Shown: positions 34,937 to 43,568 of the stretch, piece after piece
How the letters are laid out: each line of letters begins with the position of its first letter
How positions within the stretch are numbered: the stretch's first letter is position 1
Assembly (NCBI RefSeq): GCF_025252405.1
Contig: NZ_CP104307.1
Location: 4,712,001 to 4,776,000, forward strand
Length of the DNA stretch: 64,000 bases
Reading direction: 5' to 3'
Source: Flavobacterium sp. TR2
GTDB lineage: Bacteria > Bacteroidota > Bacteroidia > Flavobacteriales > Flavobacteriaceae
The notes under the pieces: model-generated
What the model saw: the letters and a program-made list of their open reading frames with translations, nothing else
What the model was told of the DNA's origin: nothing
Databases searched by the model: none
Translations under genes and position numbers: made by a program

Positions 34937-36505
34937 TCAAATCGGTATCGGCTCTACTTCTACCCTTCCTATTGGTCTGCGCCAAAGTTTGAAAAGCAGT
35001 ATAATGAAAATGGGCAGGAAACTCACCGCCGACATTACGAGGTAAATATCTTTGTAAGCCAATAATATAGAAGCTTGCGAGGTCTGATTGGAAAGGCTTT
35101 TTTCTGCTTTTTTCTGTGCCTCGGTGTCTGACAATCCCATGGCTAAAAAATTTCTTTTCGAATTTTCGAGCTGATTTTCGGCTTGTTTATTAATCGGACT
35201 CAATTGCTGGCTCAGACCCGTTTTGTGCTGTACATTCATATTAGAAATAAAAGTTCCTAAAACAGCGCTTCCCAATAAAGAAGCAAAAACAGCCTGAGCA
35301 ATAATTCCCGTCATCATGCGCGATGTGCTCAGAAGCGGAGGAATTCCCTCAGAAATATATAGGAGCGAAACAGGAAAAAGAAACCCCATTCCTAATCCTT
35401 TAAAAATTAAAGGCAGATAAAAATCAGAAGCATCGATTCCGGGATAGAACCTAAAAAAAAGTATCATGTGGTACATTCCGTAGCAAGCAAAACCAATCAC
35501 CCAAATGGTGGCAAGATAAATGCGTTTGTATAAAAGATAAGTTGAAAGCGGAATTGAGATGCATAACCCTATGAGCAATGAAAGATGCGTGACAGCTCCA
35601 AGAACAGGATCAAATCCTAAAACATTGGTCATATAGCCTGTTACGACACTTCCAGTTCCGTTTATTACACCAATACAAAACATTAGAAATGCTCCTGGAA
35701 TAACATTTTTAAATTTGTAGACATCAGGATTAATCAATGGTTCTGCCGTAAAACGAACATGAAGCAGATAGATGCCAATTGTGATCAATAAAAATGCTGA
35801 AGCGAGCGTCACTTTAGGATCGCTAAACCAGTTTCTGGTCTGTCCTTCGGCACATAAAAAAAGAATAATGGCAAAAAACAAAATCAGGATGATCCAGCCT
35901 CTCCAATCAAATTGAAATTTGGTTTTCAGAGGCGCAACATCGGCTCTATAAAAATACCAAGCCAGTAAAATGCAGATTAAAAAATTGACGTTCAGAAAAT
36001 AAATTCCAAACGTCCAATTGTGAAAGCTTACAAAATGTGTCCCTAAATATTGATACAGATGCTGGCTCCCTTTTTGAATAAACTGAAAAATGCCATACAT
36101 CAAAGCCATATTGAAAGCTGGATTATATTTGAGCAAAATAGGCACCATCGAAGCAAATATTCCGATAATGGAAACAATGGCCAATAGCGAACGGCACAAA
36201 ACAAACCAAGCAATAGTTGGCGCAAACAATGAAGCCGTATTAAAAAGCAGCGATAAAAACGAAACTGATAAAATCATGGTGCGAACCTTAATCTGTTTTC
36301 CTAATTTTAACCCTAAAGGCAGAAAAGCCAGCATCGCAAAAATGGGAATGTAAACTGCATAACTAAAAGCCGTTGTCGAAGGTCCAAAATGCCCTAATAT
36401 CTGCGAATTATCGTAAGTTGTGACATTGAGCCCATTAAAAAAAGGAATCGTCAGGATATACAATCCTGCCAGTGTAAAAACGCTCCTTTTTTTTCCTGCA
36501 AACAT
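34937..36505 (-). CDS. MFS drug transporter, DHA2 (EmrB-like)
   Basis: 522 residues with about fourteen hydrophobic helices, the DHA2 layout (14-TM) rather than the 12-TM MFS form. The typical DHA2 insert with basic and polar residues appears late (about residues 440-490: QLSPINKQAENQLENSKRNF). It lies 3 nt after a HlyD-type adaptor gene and is the third gene of a TolC-adaptor-MFS set, so it should be the inner-membrane pump of an EmrAB-TolC type system. The substrate is unknown; no regulator gene is adjacent. Confidence 0.88.
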   Translation of the reverse strand: MFAGKKRSVFTLAGLYILTIPFFNGLNVTTYDNSQILGHFGPSTTAFSYAVYIPIFAMLAFLPLGLKLGKQIKVRTMILSVSFLSLLFNTASLFAPTIAWFVLCRSLLAIVSIIGIFASMVPILLKYNPAFNMALMYGIFQFIQKGSQHLYQYLGTHFVSFHNWTFGIYFLNVNFLICILLAWYFYRADVAPLKTKFQFDWRGWIILILFFAIILFLCAEGQTRNWFSDPKVTLASAFLLITIGIYLLHVRFTAEPLINPDVYKFKNVIPGAFLMFCIGVINGTGSVVTGYMTNVLGFDPVLGAVTHLSLLIGLCISIPLSTYLLYKRIYLATIWVIGFACYGMYHMILFFRFYPGIDASDFYLPLIFKGLGMGFLFPVSLLYISEGIPPLLSTSRMMTGIIAQAVFASLLGSAVLGTFISNMNVQHKTGLSQQLSPINKQAENQLENSKRNFLAMGLSDTEAQKKAEKSLSNQTSQASILLAYKDIYLVMSAVSFLPIFIILLFKLWRRPIGRVEVEPIPI

Positions 36506-36508
36506 CTT

Positions 36509-37573
36509 TTATTTTTTTACTTCAACAGTTACATTCATTCCCGGTCTTACTTCCTGCAGCTCTTTTGCTGGAGTTTCAAATTCAATTTTAACTGGGATTC
36601 TCTGCGTTATTTTTACAAAATTTCCAGTCGAATTATCGGGTTCTACCATTGAAAATTTGGCTCCAGTGGCAGGAGAAAAACCGGCTACTTTTCCTTTAAA
36701 TTCTTTTCCGTCCAAAGCGTCAATCGTAATGGTGACTTCCTGTCCTTGTTTTATTTTCTCTATCTGAGTTTCTTTAAAATTCGCCGAAACCCATAATTTT
36801 TCAGTCAGTACGATTGTCGCAATAGTCTGATTGGCATTGATCAATTCCCCAATAGATAAATTTCGCTCTCCCACAAAACCATCAGCAGGAGCCAATACAA
36901 CGGTATATGACAGCTGTAATTTTGCCGCATCAAGATCTGCTTTCTTTCTTGCAACTGTAGCTGTGGCTGCTTCCAGATTAATCGAACTTTGTTTTGTGAT
37001 TGAACTGCTTGCTTCCAGACTTTTTTGTCCTGCTTTGACATAAGCCTCTTCTGATTTTAATTTGGAAATAACCTGATCGTACTGATTTCGTGTCACGGCC
37101 GAATCGGCATACATATTCTTAAAACGCTGATAATCTTTTTGAGCTTTTTCTAAACTGGCCAAATCGCCCGCCAACTTCTCTTTTCCCGAGGCCTGATTGG
37201 AAACCGAAGTAGTTATATTTTGCTGCAGCGAATGCAGGTTTCCTTCGGCTATAGCCAGATCTGCTTCTGCCTGTTTGACTTTAATGATGTATTCTGAATC
37301 GTCTAAAACAACTAGAGTATCTCCTTTATGCACCAGCTGATTGGCTTCAAATTTTATTTCCTTAATATGCCCCGTAGCGCGCGCAGCAACATTATTGATA
37401 TATGCTTCTACCTGAGCGTTATTGGTGGTTTCATAAGAACTGAAATCAAAGAATAAACTTAAAATCCACAATCCGCCTGCGATTAAAAAAGCAAAAGACA
37501 ATACCGTGAGAATGCTGTTTCTCTTTTTTTCACTTTTCTGAACTGCTCCGTTTTGTGTATCTGCTTCGCTCAT
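36509..37573 (-). CDS. HlyD-family efflux adaptor (EmrA-like)
   Basis: 354 residues. One N-terminal membrane helix (about 25-45, LTVLSFAFLIAGGLWILSLF) is followed by a split lipoyl domain (VAARATGHIKEIKFEANQLV, and later LAPADGFVGERNLSIGELIN). A long coiled-coil hairpin (about 95-220) and a beta-barrel (VTITIDALDGKEFKGKV) follow, then NVTVEVKK at the end. This is the membrane fusion protein bridging the MFS pump and TolC. Gaps of 11 nt to the TolC gene and 3 nt to the pump gene show one operon. Confidence 0.92.
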   Translation of the reverse strand: MSEADTQNGAVQKSEKKRNSILTVLSFAFLIAGGLWILSLFFDFSSYETTNNAQVEAYINNVAARATGHIKEIKFEANQLVHKGDTLVVLDDSEYIIKVKQAEADLAIAEGNLHSLQQNITTSVSNQASGKEKLAGDLASLEKAQKDYQRFKNMYADSAVTRNQYDQVISKLKSEEAYVKAGQKSLEASSSITKQSSINLEAATATVARKKADLDAAKLQLSYTVVLAPADGFVGERNLSIGELINANQTIATIVLTEKLWVSANFKETQIEKIKQGQEVTITIDALDGKEFKGKVAGFSPATGAKFSMVEPDNSTGNFVKITQRIPVKIEFETPAKELQEVRPGMNVTVEVKK

Positions 37574-37584
37574 AACAAGAAATA

Positions 37585-38928
37585 TTAAAGTTTGCCCATT
37601 GCATATTGAAGTGAGTAATATTGAATAATCAAATCTAGATTGGCATTTACTAAGGATATTCGGGAATTATTTAGCTGTAATTCGGCATCTACAATCTCAC
37701 TAATTAAGGCAAAATCGTTATCATAACGGCTTTTTACAATTTTATAATTGCTCATTGACAGCTCTACATCTTTTTTGTAGGTTTTGATATTTTCTTTGCT
37801 TTCTGCATATCTGACGTATGCATTTTTGACTTCTGTAGAAATCTGGTCTTTGGTAACTTCCAGCGCTATATTACTCTTATCAATTTCCAGTTTGTCGCCG
37901 CTAATGCGATGTTTGAGATTATAAAGACTAGAAATATCCCAGTTTAAAGAAAGTCCCGCCGCCCAGTAATTAAGCAAATTGACATAGTTGGGCCATTGCG
38001 CAGGATATTCTGTATTTAAAATAAGATTTGCATTTACGTTAGGCTTAAATCCGCTTTTGGTCAAACTCAATGATGATTCTGAAAGCTTAATTTTTACAGC
38101 CGCCCGTTTTATTTCTTCTCTGTTCTGAAAAGCTTCTTCTAAACTTTCCTCCAAGTTCATATTTTCTGTCGGAATCATACTTTCTGCCACTTCGGGCTTC
38201 AGAATCGTATTGGTTGGAAAACCAATTAATATATCCAAATAATTGCTTATCAGCTCAATCGTGTTGGTGCTTCTAAAAACTGAAACCTTAAAATTAGACT
38301 GCTGCAATTCGGTTCTCAAAAGGTCGCTTGTGAGGTTTTGTCCGTTCTTTACACGCGATTTTAATTGGTTTATTCGAATATCGGTATTAATGATATTTTG
38401 TTTCGTAACCTCAATCTGACGGTATAATTTTTCGAGTGTGAAATATTGTTCTGTAATGGCATTCTTCACATCAGCTTCGGTCATTCTCACGGCAGATTTC
38501 TGCATCTGACTGATTAATTCCTGCTGATTGATTCTGTTATTAATCGCGTTTCCAGCGTAAATAGGCAGTGTTGAAATAATATTGGCAAATGCCTGATGGT
38601 TGTAATAATCTACCGTAATCTGGCTTTGATAAAATCCTTCATACAGCTTAGGATCTCCAATATAATTGTATCCGCCGTTTAGGCTTATTCTTGGCGCTTT
38701 TGCAATTTTAGCTTGACCGACATTTTCATTAGCAATGGCCAAATCGGCATTTGCCAGTTTTAGCTGCCTGTTGTTTTTAATGCCCAATAAAATAGCTTCG
38801 TCAAGTCTTATTTTTTTTGCAGATTTAAGACTGACGGTATCTTGCTGTGCAAAACCTAACTTGCAGCAGCACAATAGGAAAAGAATCAAAAGTTTTAAAT
38901 TTAAAACTCTAAATTGCCAATAACACAT
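37585..38928 (-). CDS. TolC-family outer membrane efflux protein
   Basis: 447 residues. The N-terminus is hydrophobic (LLILFLLCCCKLGFAQQ) with a signal peptidase site near residue 27; the ATG at 38928 leaves a short polar lead. Two OEP repeats are visible (LDEAILLGIKNNRQLKLANA and later a half with EKNINLEESLEEAFQNREEI-like helices), with long coiled coils typical of the TolC tunnel. First gene of the efflux operon, followed by the adaptor and the pump. The gene codes for the outer-membrane exit duct. No regulator or promoter with both boxes could be assigned upstream. Confidence 0.9.
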   Translation of the reverse strand: MCYWQFRVLNLKLLILFLLCCCKLGFAQQDTVSLKSAKKIRLDEAILLGIKNNRQLKLANADLAIANENVGQAKIAKAPRISLNGGYNYIGDPKLYEGFYQSQITVDYYNHQAFANIISTLPIYAGNAINNRINQQELISQMQKSAVRMTEADVKNAITEQYFTLEKLYRQIEVTKQNIINTDIRINQLKSRVKNGQNLTSDLLRTELQQSNFKVSVFRSTNTIELISNYLDILIGFPTNTILKPEVAESMIPTENMNLEESLEEAFQNREEIKRAAVKIKLSESSLSLTKSGFKPNVNANLILNTEYPAQWPNYVNLLNYWAAGLSLNWDISSLYNLKHRISGDKLEIDKSNIALEVTKDQISTEVKNAYVRYAESKENIKTYKKDVELSMSNYKIVKSRYDNDFALISEIVDAELQLNNSRISLVNANLDLIIQYYSLQYAMGKL

Positions 38929-39252
38929 CCGATTTTATTGATTTGATTTTTCATTTTTGGGAATTTGCAATCAATATTATTCAACAAAACTTTCGGTAAA
39001 AATTGAAATTTACCTTAAAAAAATCACGGCGTACATTCTGAAATTGGGATTTTGATATAATTATTTTGACATAAATTTAAACAATTATTATTCAACACTT
39101 TAGAAAACGAATACTCAAAATTGTTTCATTTTATAAATTGGAACAATTTTTAAGGCTTCAAGACTTATTTTAAAGGAAAAAAAATTGCAGTAATCAAACA
39201 AATCACTGCAATTTTAGAAAGAAATCAAAATGTAATTATCGGCGTATATATA
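38929..39252. other. 324-bp spacer between the cupin and TolC genes
   Basis: No credible gene. It contains the cupin terminator at 39177-39215. The rest is very AT-rich, and I saw no -33/-7 pair for the efflux operon. Confidence 0.4.
39177..39215 (-). terminator. Terminator after the cupin gene
   Basis: On the minus strand AAAATTGCAGT / ACTGCAATTTT (11-bp stem, 13-nt loop) is followed by eight T. It lies 38 nt past the cupin stop. Confidence 0.8.
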
Positions 39253-39729
39253 TTATTTTTCAGCTTTAACGGCATCCAATAAAACGGCCAATTGGATACA
39301 AGGCGAATTTGATCGGTTGCTCCAAGCATGGTTCGTTCCGCGTTGAATTACAATATCCCCAGCTTGAAGCAAGGTTTCTTCTTCGTCTACAATCAGGTAA
39401 ATTTCACCCGAAATAATGATTATATAATCTAAAGTATCGGTCTGATGCATTAGCGGATGCGGTTTTCCTTCTAAGGCTATCACACCCAAATCTTTATCGG
39501 GCGGAATCTGAACGTAGCGAAAATAGCTTCCGTTTTTTGGAGTATTTGGAAAAGCATTATTTTCTATAACCTTTTCTTCAAATTTTGCTGGTGTCGAATC
39601 TGTCGACCAGATATCTGAAATAATTAATCCCGGAAAATGCTCCGATACATTCGAAACAATTTCATCCTGCTCTATAATCGATTTTCCGTTTCGCAAGCCT
39701 GTTACGATTCTCCTTGGTATTGTTCTCAT
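39253..39729 (-). CDS. Cupin-domain protein
   Basis: 158 residues. A single cupin_2 barrel with motif 1 reading PHPLMHQTDTLDYIIIISGE and motif 2 GDIVIQRGTNHAWSNRS. The metal ligands usual for cupins (His, His/Gln, Glu, His) are only partly present. Relatives are often annotated as cupin domain-containing oxidoreductase partners. Its ATG overlaps the TGA of an upstream broken dehydrogenase frame by 4 bp (ATGA), so it was once, and may still be, translated by coupling with that frame. Substrate unknown. Confidence 0.8.
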   Translation of the reverse strand: MRTIPRRIVTGLRNGKSIIEQDEIVSNVSEHFPGLIISDIWSTDSTPAKFEEKVIENNAFPNTPKNGSYFRYVQIPPDKDLGVIALEGKPHPLMHQTDTLDYIIIISGEIYLIVDEEETLLQAGDIVIQRGTNHAWSNRSNSPCIQLAVLLDAVKAEK

Positions 39730-39935
39730 TCTTTATGAATCTTCATGATTAGTTTTCTGCCATTCGTTTTATTTTCTCTTAGGAGTGCAAGTGCTGTATC
39801 AACCGTTTCTTTATTCAATTCTCCAATTACATTAATATTTGGCGGACTGATTATTTCGTTTTCTATCAAATGGCTTAATTCCGTCAATCCGTTTTTGTAG
39901 TAATCATATTGTATCTGTTTAAAAATTTCATTTAT
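39726..39935 (-). pseudogene. C-terminal remnant of a zinc-type medium-chain dehydrogenase
   Basis: An in-frame stretch of 68 codons (KQIQYDYYKNGLTELSHLIE, then INVIGELNKETVDTALALLR and ENKTNGRKLIMKIHKE, stop) resembles the end of zinc-binding/quinone oxidoreductases, where a helix of the form ALxLLxENKTxGKxVxxI is typical. There is no ATG at its upstream end: the frame runs through a 33-bp palindromic repeat into the spacer behind the aminotransferase gene and stops near 39986. The N-terminal about 250 residues are missing. The family call rests on a short region, so it is moderate. Confidence 0.55.
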
Positions 39936-39968
39936 AAACCTAACAGGTTTTAAAAACCTGTTAGGTTT
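39936..39968. repeat. Dispersed palindromic repeat, copy 2
   Basis: AAACCTAACAGG, TTTTAAAAA, CCTGTTAGGTTT. Same length and loop as 14151-14183. It sits exactly where homology of the truncated dehydrogenase frame ends. Confidence 0.8.
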
Positions 39969-39982
39969 GCTACTAACTAATA

Positions 39983-41461
39983 CTAATCTAACTTAAACCA
40001 TTGCTTCACTTCTCTTTCAATATTATCTTTAATTTTCGGATTTTCAAATTCATTTGAAACCGAATTATACTCATAATCTTTTTTCCATTTTTTATAATTC
40101 AAAGCCACTTTTTCAATTGCGTCGCAGATATACAAAAGCTCTTCATTGGTTGTAATGGGATGAAGCGACAAACGAACCCAGCCGGGTTTATTGGTCTGAT
40201 TTCGCTGCAATAATTCGTTTGTAATTTCTGCCGATTTCTTTTCGCTGATATTGAACAAATAATGCGCATAAGTGCTTGCACACGACCAGCCTCCGCGCAC
40301 CTGAATTCCGAAACGGTCATTTAAAAGCCTAACGATCAGATTGTAATGAATGTCTTCAATTACAAACGATACACAGCCAATTCGTTCAGTGGTTAAATCT
40401 CCTAAAATCGATAAACCCTGTATTTTTTGAAGTCTCGAAAAGCAGAGATCAAGCAGTTCTTTTTCTCTTTCTTTAATTTTCTCTATTCCCATCTGCTCTT
40501 TCAATTCTAAAGCCAATGCGGTTCTAATAACCTGCAAAAATCCAGGAGTTCCGCCATCTTCTCTCACTTCTATACTATCGCTGTAGCAATATTTTCCCAA
40601 CGGATTGGTCCATCTTACATTTCCTCCCCCTGGATTATCAGGAAAATCAGATTGGTATAATTTTTCATTAAAAACCAGAATCCCGCAGGTTCCGGGACCT
40701 CCTAAAAATTTATGGGGCGAAAAGAAAATTGCATCCAATTGTTCTTCTGGATCGCTAGGGTGCATATCAATTTTGACATAAGGTGCCGAAGCCGCAAAAT
40801 CTACAAAACAAAGTCCTTTGTTTTGATGCATAATCTTGGCCAATTCGTGATATGGCGTAATAATACCCGTAACATTTGAGCAAGCCGTAAATGAACCGAT
40901 TTTTAAGCTTCTGTCGGCATATTTTGCAATGGCATCACCAAGAGCTTTCGGATTGACTAAATTATTCTCATCAGGCTGAAGAATTACAACGTCGGCATTA
41001 ATTTCGTACCACGGAACCTGATTGGAATGATGCTCCATGTGTGTGATAAAAACTACGGGCTTATCAGTTTCTGTTTCGTAATTTTTTCTCACGCCAATAA
41101 TGCGCTGCAGTTTTGATAAGGCAGCTGTCATTCCGCTTCCCGTCGTTACCAAAACATCAGATTCATTGGCATTAACCGATTTTTTTATTATTTCTCTCGC
41201 ATACTGATAGGCATAAGTAGATGTTTTTCCTGTCTGACTTGAAAGTGAATGCGTATTGGCAATCATAGGACCAATTTTATTGAGCATTATATCCTCGATC
41301 GGGGCGTATAGTCTTCCGCTGGCAACCCAGTCTGCATAAACTAGGTTCTGTTCTCCGTAAACCGATTCGAAAGTATGATCTATTCCTACTGTGTTTTCTC
41401 TAAATTTAGAGAAGTAACACTCAGGCTCTGTTGGTTTTGTTGTTGGCTCAATAGCATTCAT
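39983..41461 (-). CDS. Class V aminotransferase, cysteine desulfurase-like
   Basis: 492 residues, PLP fold type I. Features: VYADWVASGRLYAPIEDIML near the N-terminus, NTHSLSSQTGKTSTYAYQYA, the VTTGSGMTAALSKL cofactor loop, HHSNQVPWYE, and the PLP lysine in FFSPHKFLGGPGTCGILVFN. The C-terminal part has GWSCASTYAHYLFNI, with a Cys in the region where desulfurases carry the active-site Cys. It is longer than SufS/IscS by about 90 residues. It is probably a cysteine-desulfurase-like enzyme rather than the housekeeping SufS. The TlpA-like gene lies 95 nt upstream on the same strand and shares a possible SAM-riboswitch transcript. Confidence 0.85.
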   Translation of the reverse strand: MNAIEPTTKPTEPECYFSKFRENTVGIDHTFESVYGEQNLVYADWVASGRLYAPIEDIMLNKIGPMIANTHSLSSQTGKTSTYAYQYAREIIKKSVNANESDVLVTTGSGMTAALSKLQRIIGVRKNYETETDKPVVFITHMEHHSNQVPWYEINADVVILQPDENNLVNPKALGDAIAKYADRSLKIGSFTACSNVTGIITPYHELAKIMHQNKGLCFVDFAASAPYVKIDMHPSDPEEQLDAIFFSPHKFLGGPGTCGILVFNEKLYQSDFPDNPGGGNVRWTNPLGKYCYSDSIEVREDGGTPGFLQVIRTALALELKEQMGIEKIKEREKELLDLCFSRLQKIQGLSILGDLTTERIGCVSFVIEDIHYNLIVRLLNDRFGIQVRGGWSCASTYAHYLFNISEKKSAEITNELLQRNQTNKPGWVRLSLHPITTNEELLYICDAIEKVALNYKKWKKDYEYNSVSNEFENPKIKDNIEREVKQWFKLD

Positions 41462-41556
41462 ATCCTTGTCATTTTAAAATTAACTAATAGTGCAATTATT
41501 TGTATTTCTTTTCAATCTTATCATTCATCAGGAAGACAGGATTGCCTATTTCTTTC

Positions 41557-42546
41557 TTAGATTTTATTTTCTAAAAGTCTTTTTAATGTAGCTTGCAATT
41601 CTTCTCCGTGCAGGTTCTTGGCAACAATTGTCCCTTTTGAATCCACTAAATAATTTCCCGGAATAGCTCTTACGCCATACAGCTTAGCTACTGCGCTGTT
41701 CCAAAAAAGCAAATCAGAAACGTGCGTCCATGTTAAATTATCATCCTGAATTCCTTTAATCCAATTTTCTTTCTTTTTGTCCAGAGAAATTGCCACGATA
41801 TTGAATCCTTTATCATGAAATTCTTTATAAGCCGCTACAATATTCGGATTCTCTTTTCGGCACGGTCCGCACCACGAAGCCCAAAAATCGATTAAAGTGT
41901 AGCCTTTTAAATTGTCATATAGACGAACTGGCTTTCCGTTAGGATCATTGGCTGTAAAATCTGGGGCTTTTTTACCAACTGCCAATCCGTCTAAAACAAT
42001 AGCCAGTTCTTTTAGCTCTTTCACGTAAGTGGTATTTTGAAGGCTCTTGTCTAGCAAAGCGATATTTTGCGTGATCTGTTCTGGAGATAATCTGTACGAC
42101 CAGTTTCTGTACAATACATAAGCAGAAACAATAGATTTTGGATTTTCGGTTATAAATTTGCTGATTTCAACATCTTTGGCCTTTTTGTAGGTTTCAAACA
42201 AATCCTGAGAAGCAGAACCTTCAACCACAGATGCTGTATAATATTTCTTCGGACTCAGTTTTACTGTAATCGGTTCTTTTTCTAGAAAAACATACAATGG
42301 CGAGCTTTCTGTATTTACGCTTAATCCGTATAGATCTGGCATTTTTACTTTTGTTTTAAAACTAAAATTCCCGTCTTTTACTTTTGCCGAATCGATCGTG
42401 GTAAACATTTTATTGTGAAACTTCTGCAAGTAAACGTATTGTGCCACTGTATCTGCAACAGTACCTTTTAACTGCAAATTATTTTCTTGCGCCTGCGTTT
42501 GAGCAGCTCCAAGAAACAAGGCAAAAGCTAATAGTATTTTTTTCAT
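41557..42546 (-). CDS. TlpA-like thioredoxin with DUF4369 domain
   Basis: 329 residues from ATG 42546, which opens a signal peptide (MKKILLAFALFLGAAQTQAQ); an upstream in-frame ATG at 42573 would add nine charged residues. Residues about 25-115 form the DUF4369 beta domain (LQLKGTVADTVAQYVYLQKF), and the C-terminal 140 residues a thioredoxin fold with the redox motif DFWASWCGPCRKENPNIVAA. Such exported proteins reduce disulfides on envelope proteins. A SAM-I riboswitch lies about 250 nt upstream on the same strand, unusual for this family; the spacer holds two tiny frames. Confidence 0.88.
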   Translation of the reverse strand: MKKILLAFALFLGAAQTQAQENNLQLKGTVADTVAQYVYLQKFHNKMFTTIDSAKVKDGNFSFKTKVKMPDLYGLSVNTESSPLYVFLEKEPITVKLSPKKYYTASVVEGSASQDLFETYKKAKDVEISKFITENPKSIVSAYVLYRNWSYRLSPEQITQNIALLDKSLQNTTYVKELKELAIVLDGLAVGKKAPDFTANDPNGKPVRLYDNLKGYTLIDFWASWCGPCRKENPNIVAAYKEFHDKGFNIVAISLDKKKENWIKGIQDDNLTWTHVSDLLFWNSAVAKLYGVRAIPGNYLVDSKGTIVAKNLHGEELQATLKRLLENKI

Positions 42547-42779
42547 TTTTATTTTGATTTTAAGATTAGACAAAAGAATTTCAGGCCAATGGAAAATGCC
42601 ATCAGCAATTGTTGCTATTTTTTAAAAAGAAATGTGTGGGATAAGCTAGAGTTTTTGCCTTCAAAAAAAAGCAAAACTGTTTTCTTCAAAAATTGAATTC
42701 AAAAACTCATAACCGGCATATAAAATTGATTCTGCTTTCATTTAAAAAAAATAAAGATTTAACATTTATGATCTTAAAC

Positions 42780-42930
42780 AGATTTACGGATGAAATCTTC
42801 TTATCTGCCCGCATTCAGCGGAAGGATTTAGCACCTTATTCGGCAACAGGTTGCTAAGACTTCATTGGGCCTATTCCCTCAGTCTTTCTGGATAAGTATC
42901 ATGATATAACTTTTCTGCGATACAAATATA
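42780..42930 (-). promoter_or_regulatory. SAM-I (S-box) riboswitch with its promoter
   Basis: Read on the minus strand from 42896 to 42800: P1 is CTTATC...GATAAG. The core contains CTGAGGGAATAGGCCCAATG, then AAGTCTTAGCAACC, then GGTGCTAAATCC, and a hairpin CCGCTGAATGCGG. These are the S-box signatures (GAGGGA, GCCC-ATGAA, AGCAACC, GGTGCxAAxTCC). A -7 box TATATTTG lies at 42930-42923, about 27 nt before P1. Downstream, AGATTT and AAATCT (42798-42780) can form a weak hairpin as part of the switching region. SAM binding should lower expression of the TlpA-like gene that follows. Confidence 0.9.
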
Positions 42931-43118
42931 TAGTAATTCTACCGAATTAGTAAAGTTTAAATTGATTTTTTTTCAAATTTATTAAAAAGCGGTTTTTAAA
43001 AAGACCCAAAACACTAATAATCAAAATTTTAAAAACAAAATAAGAGTTTTTAAAACGCTTTATCAATAGAAGAAATTCATACATTTTAAGCCTTCCGCTC
43101 AAAATATGTTTTTATGTT

Positions 43119-43565
43119 TTAAAGAAAAATGTGCAGGTATTTATTTTCCAGATCTGAAATCGGCTCTTTTAATCCGTTATCAAGATTTAAGGCAATCGAG
43201 CGCAGCACTTGTTTTAAGTCATTAAAATTATTTGGTTTTACAAAATAGCACACAGCTCCAAGGTTAGCAGCAGCATCCATATCATTTTTATAAGAGGAAG
43301 TAGAAATCATGATTACCGGAATCTCTTTATAGCGATCATCCAATTTTAATTGCTTTAAACATTCCCAGCCATTCATAATGGGCATATTTAAATCTAGAAA
43401 GACAACCTCAGGAATTTTGTCTTGACTCTGCAGTATTTTTAATGCTTCATCGCCATTTTCTGCACAATGGCAAACAATACTTTCATCTATATCTGCCCAT
43501 GCTTCGCAAAACATTTCTGCGTCATCTTTATCATCATCGGCTAATAAAATTATTTTTTGGCTCAT
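43119..43565 (-). CDS. Response regulator, stand-alone receiver (CheY/Rcp1 type)
   Basis: 148 residues: a single receiver domain. The acidic pocket is LADDDKDDAEMF, the phosphorylated Asp lies in PEVVFLDLNMPIMNGWECLK, the Thr/Ser in VIMISTSSYKND, and the Lys in CYFVKPNNFNDL. No output domain. It starts 3 nt after the stop of a large PAS histidine kinase, so it is the cognate partner, probably passing a phosphate to a downstream protein outside this window or acting as a phosphate sink. Confidence 0.92.
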   Translation of the reverse strand: MSQKIILLADDDKDDAEMFCEAWADIDESIVCHCAENGDEALKILQSQDKIPEVVFLDLNMPIMNGWECLKQLKLDDRYKEIPVIMISTSSYKNDMDAAANLGAVCYFVKPNNFNDLKQVLRSIALNLDNGLKEPISDLENKYLHIFL

Positions 43566-43568
43566 AAT

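Noticed and set aside
39253..41461. Housekeeping SUF iron-sulfur operon
   Set aside because: Only the desulfurase-like enzyme is present; no sufBCDE genes lie nearby and the protein is longer than SufS.
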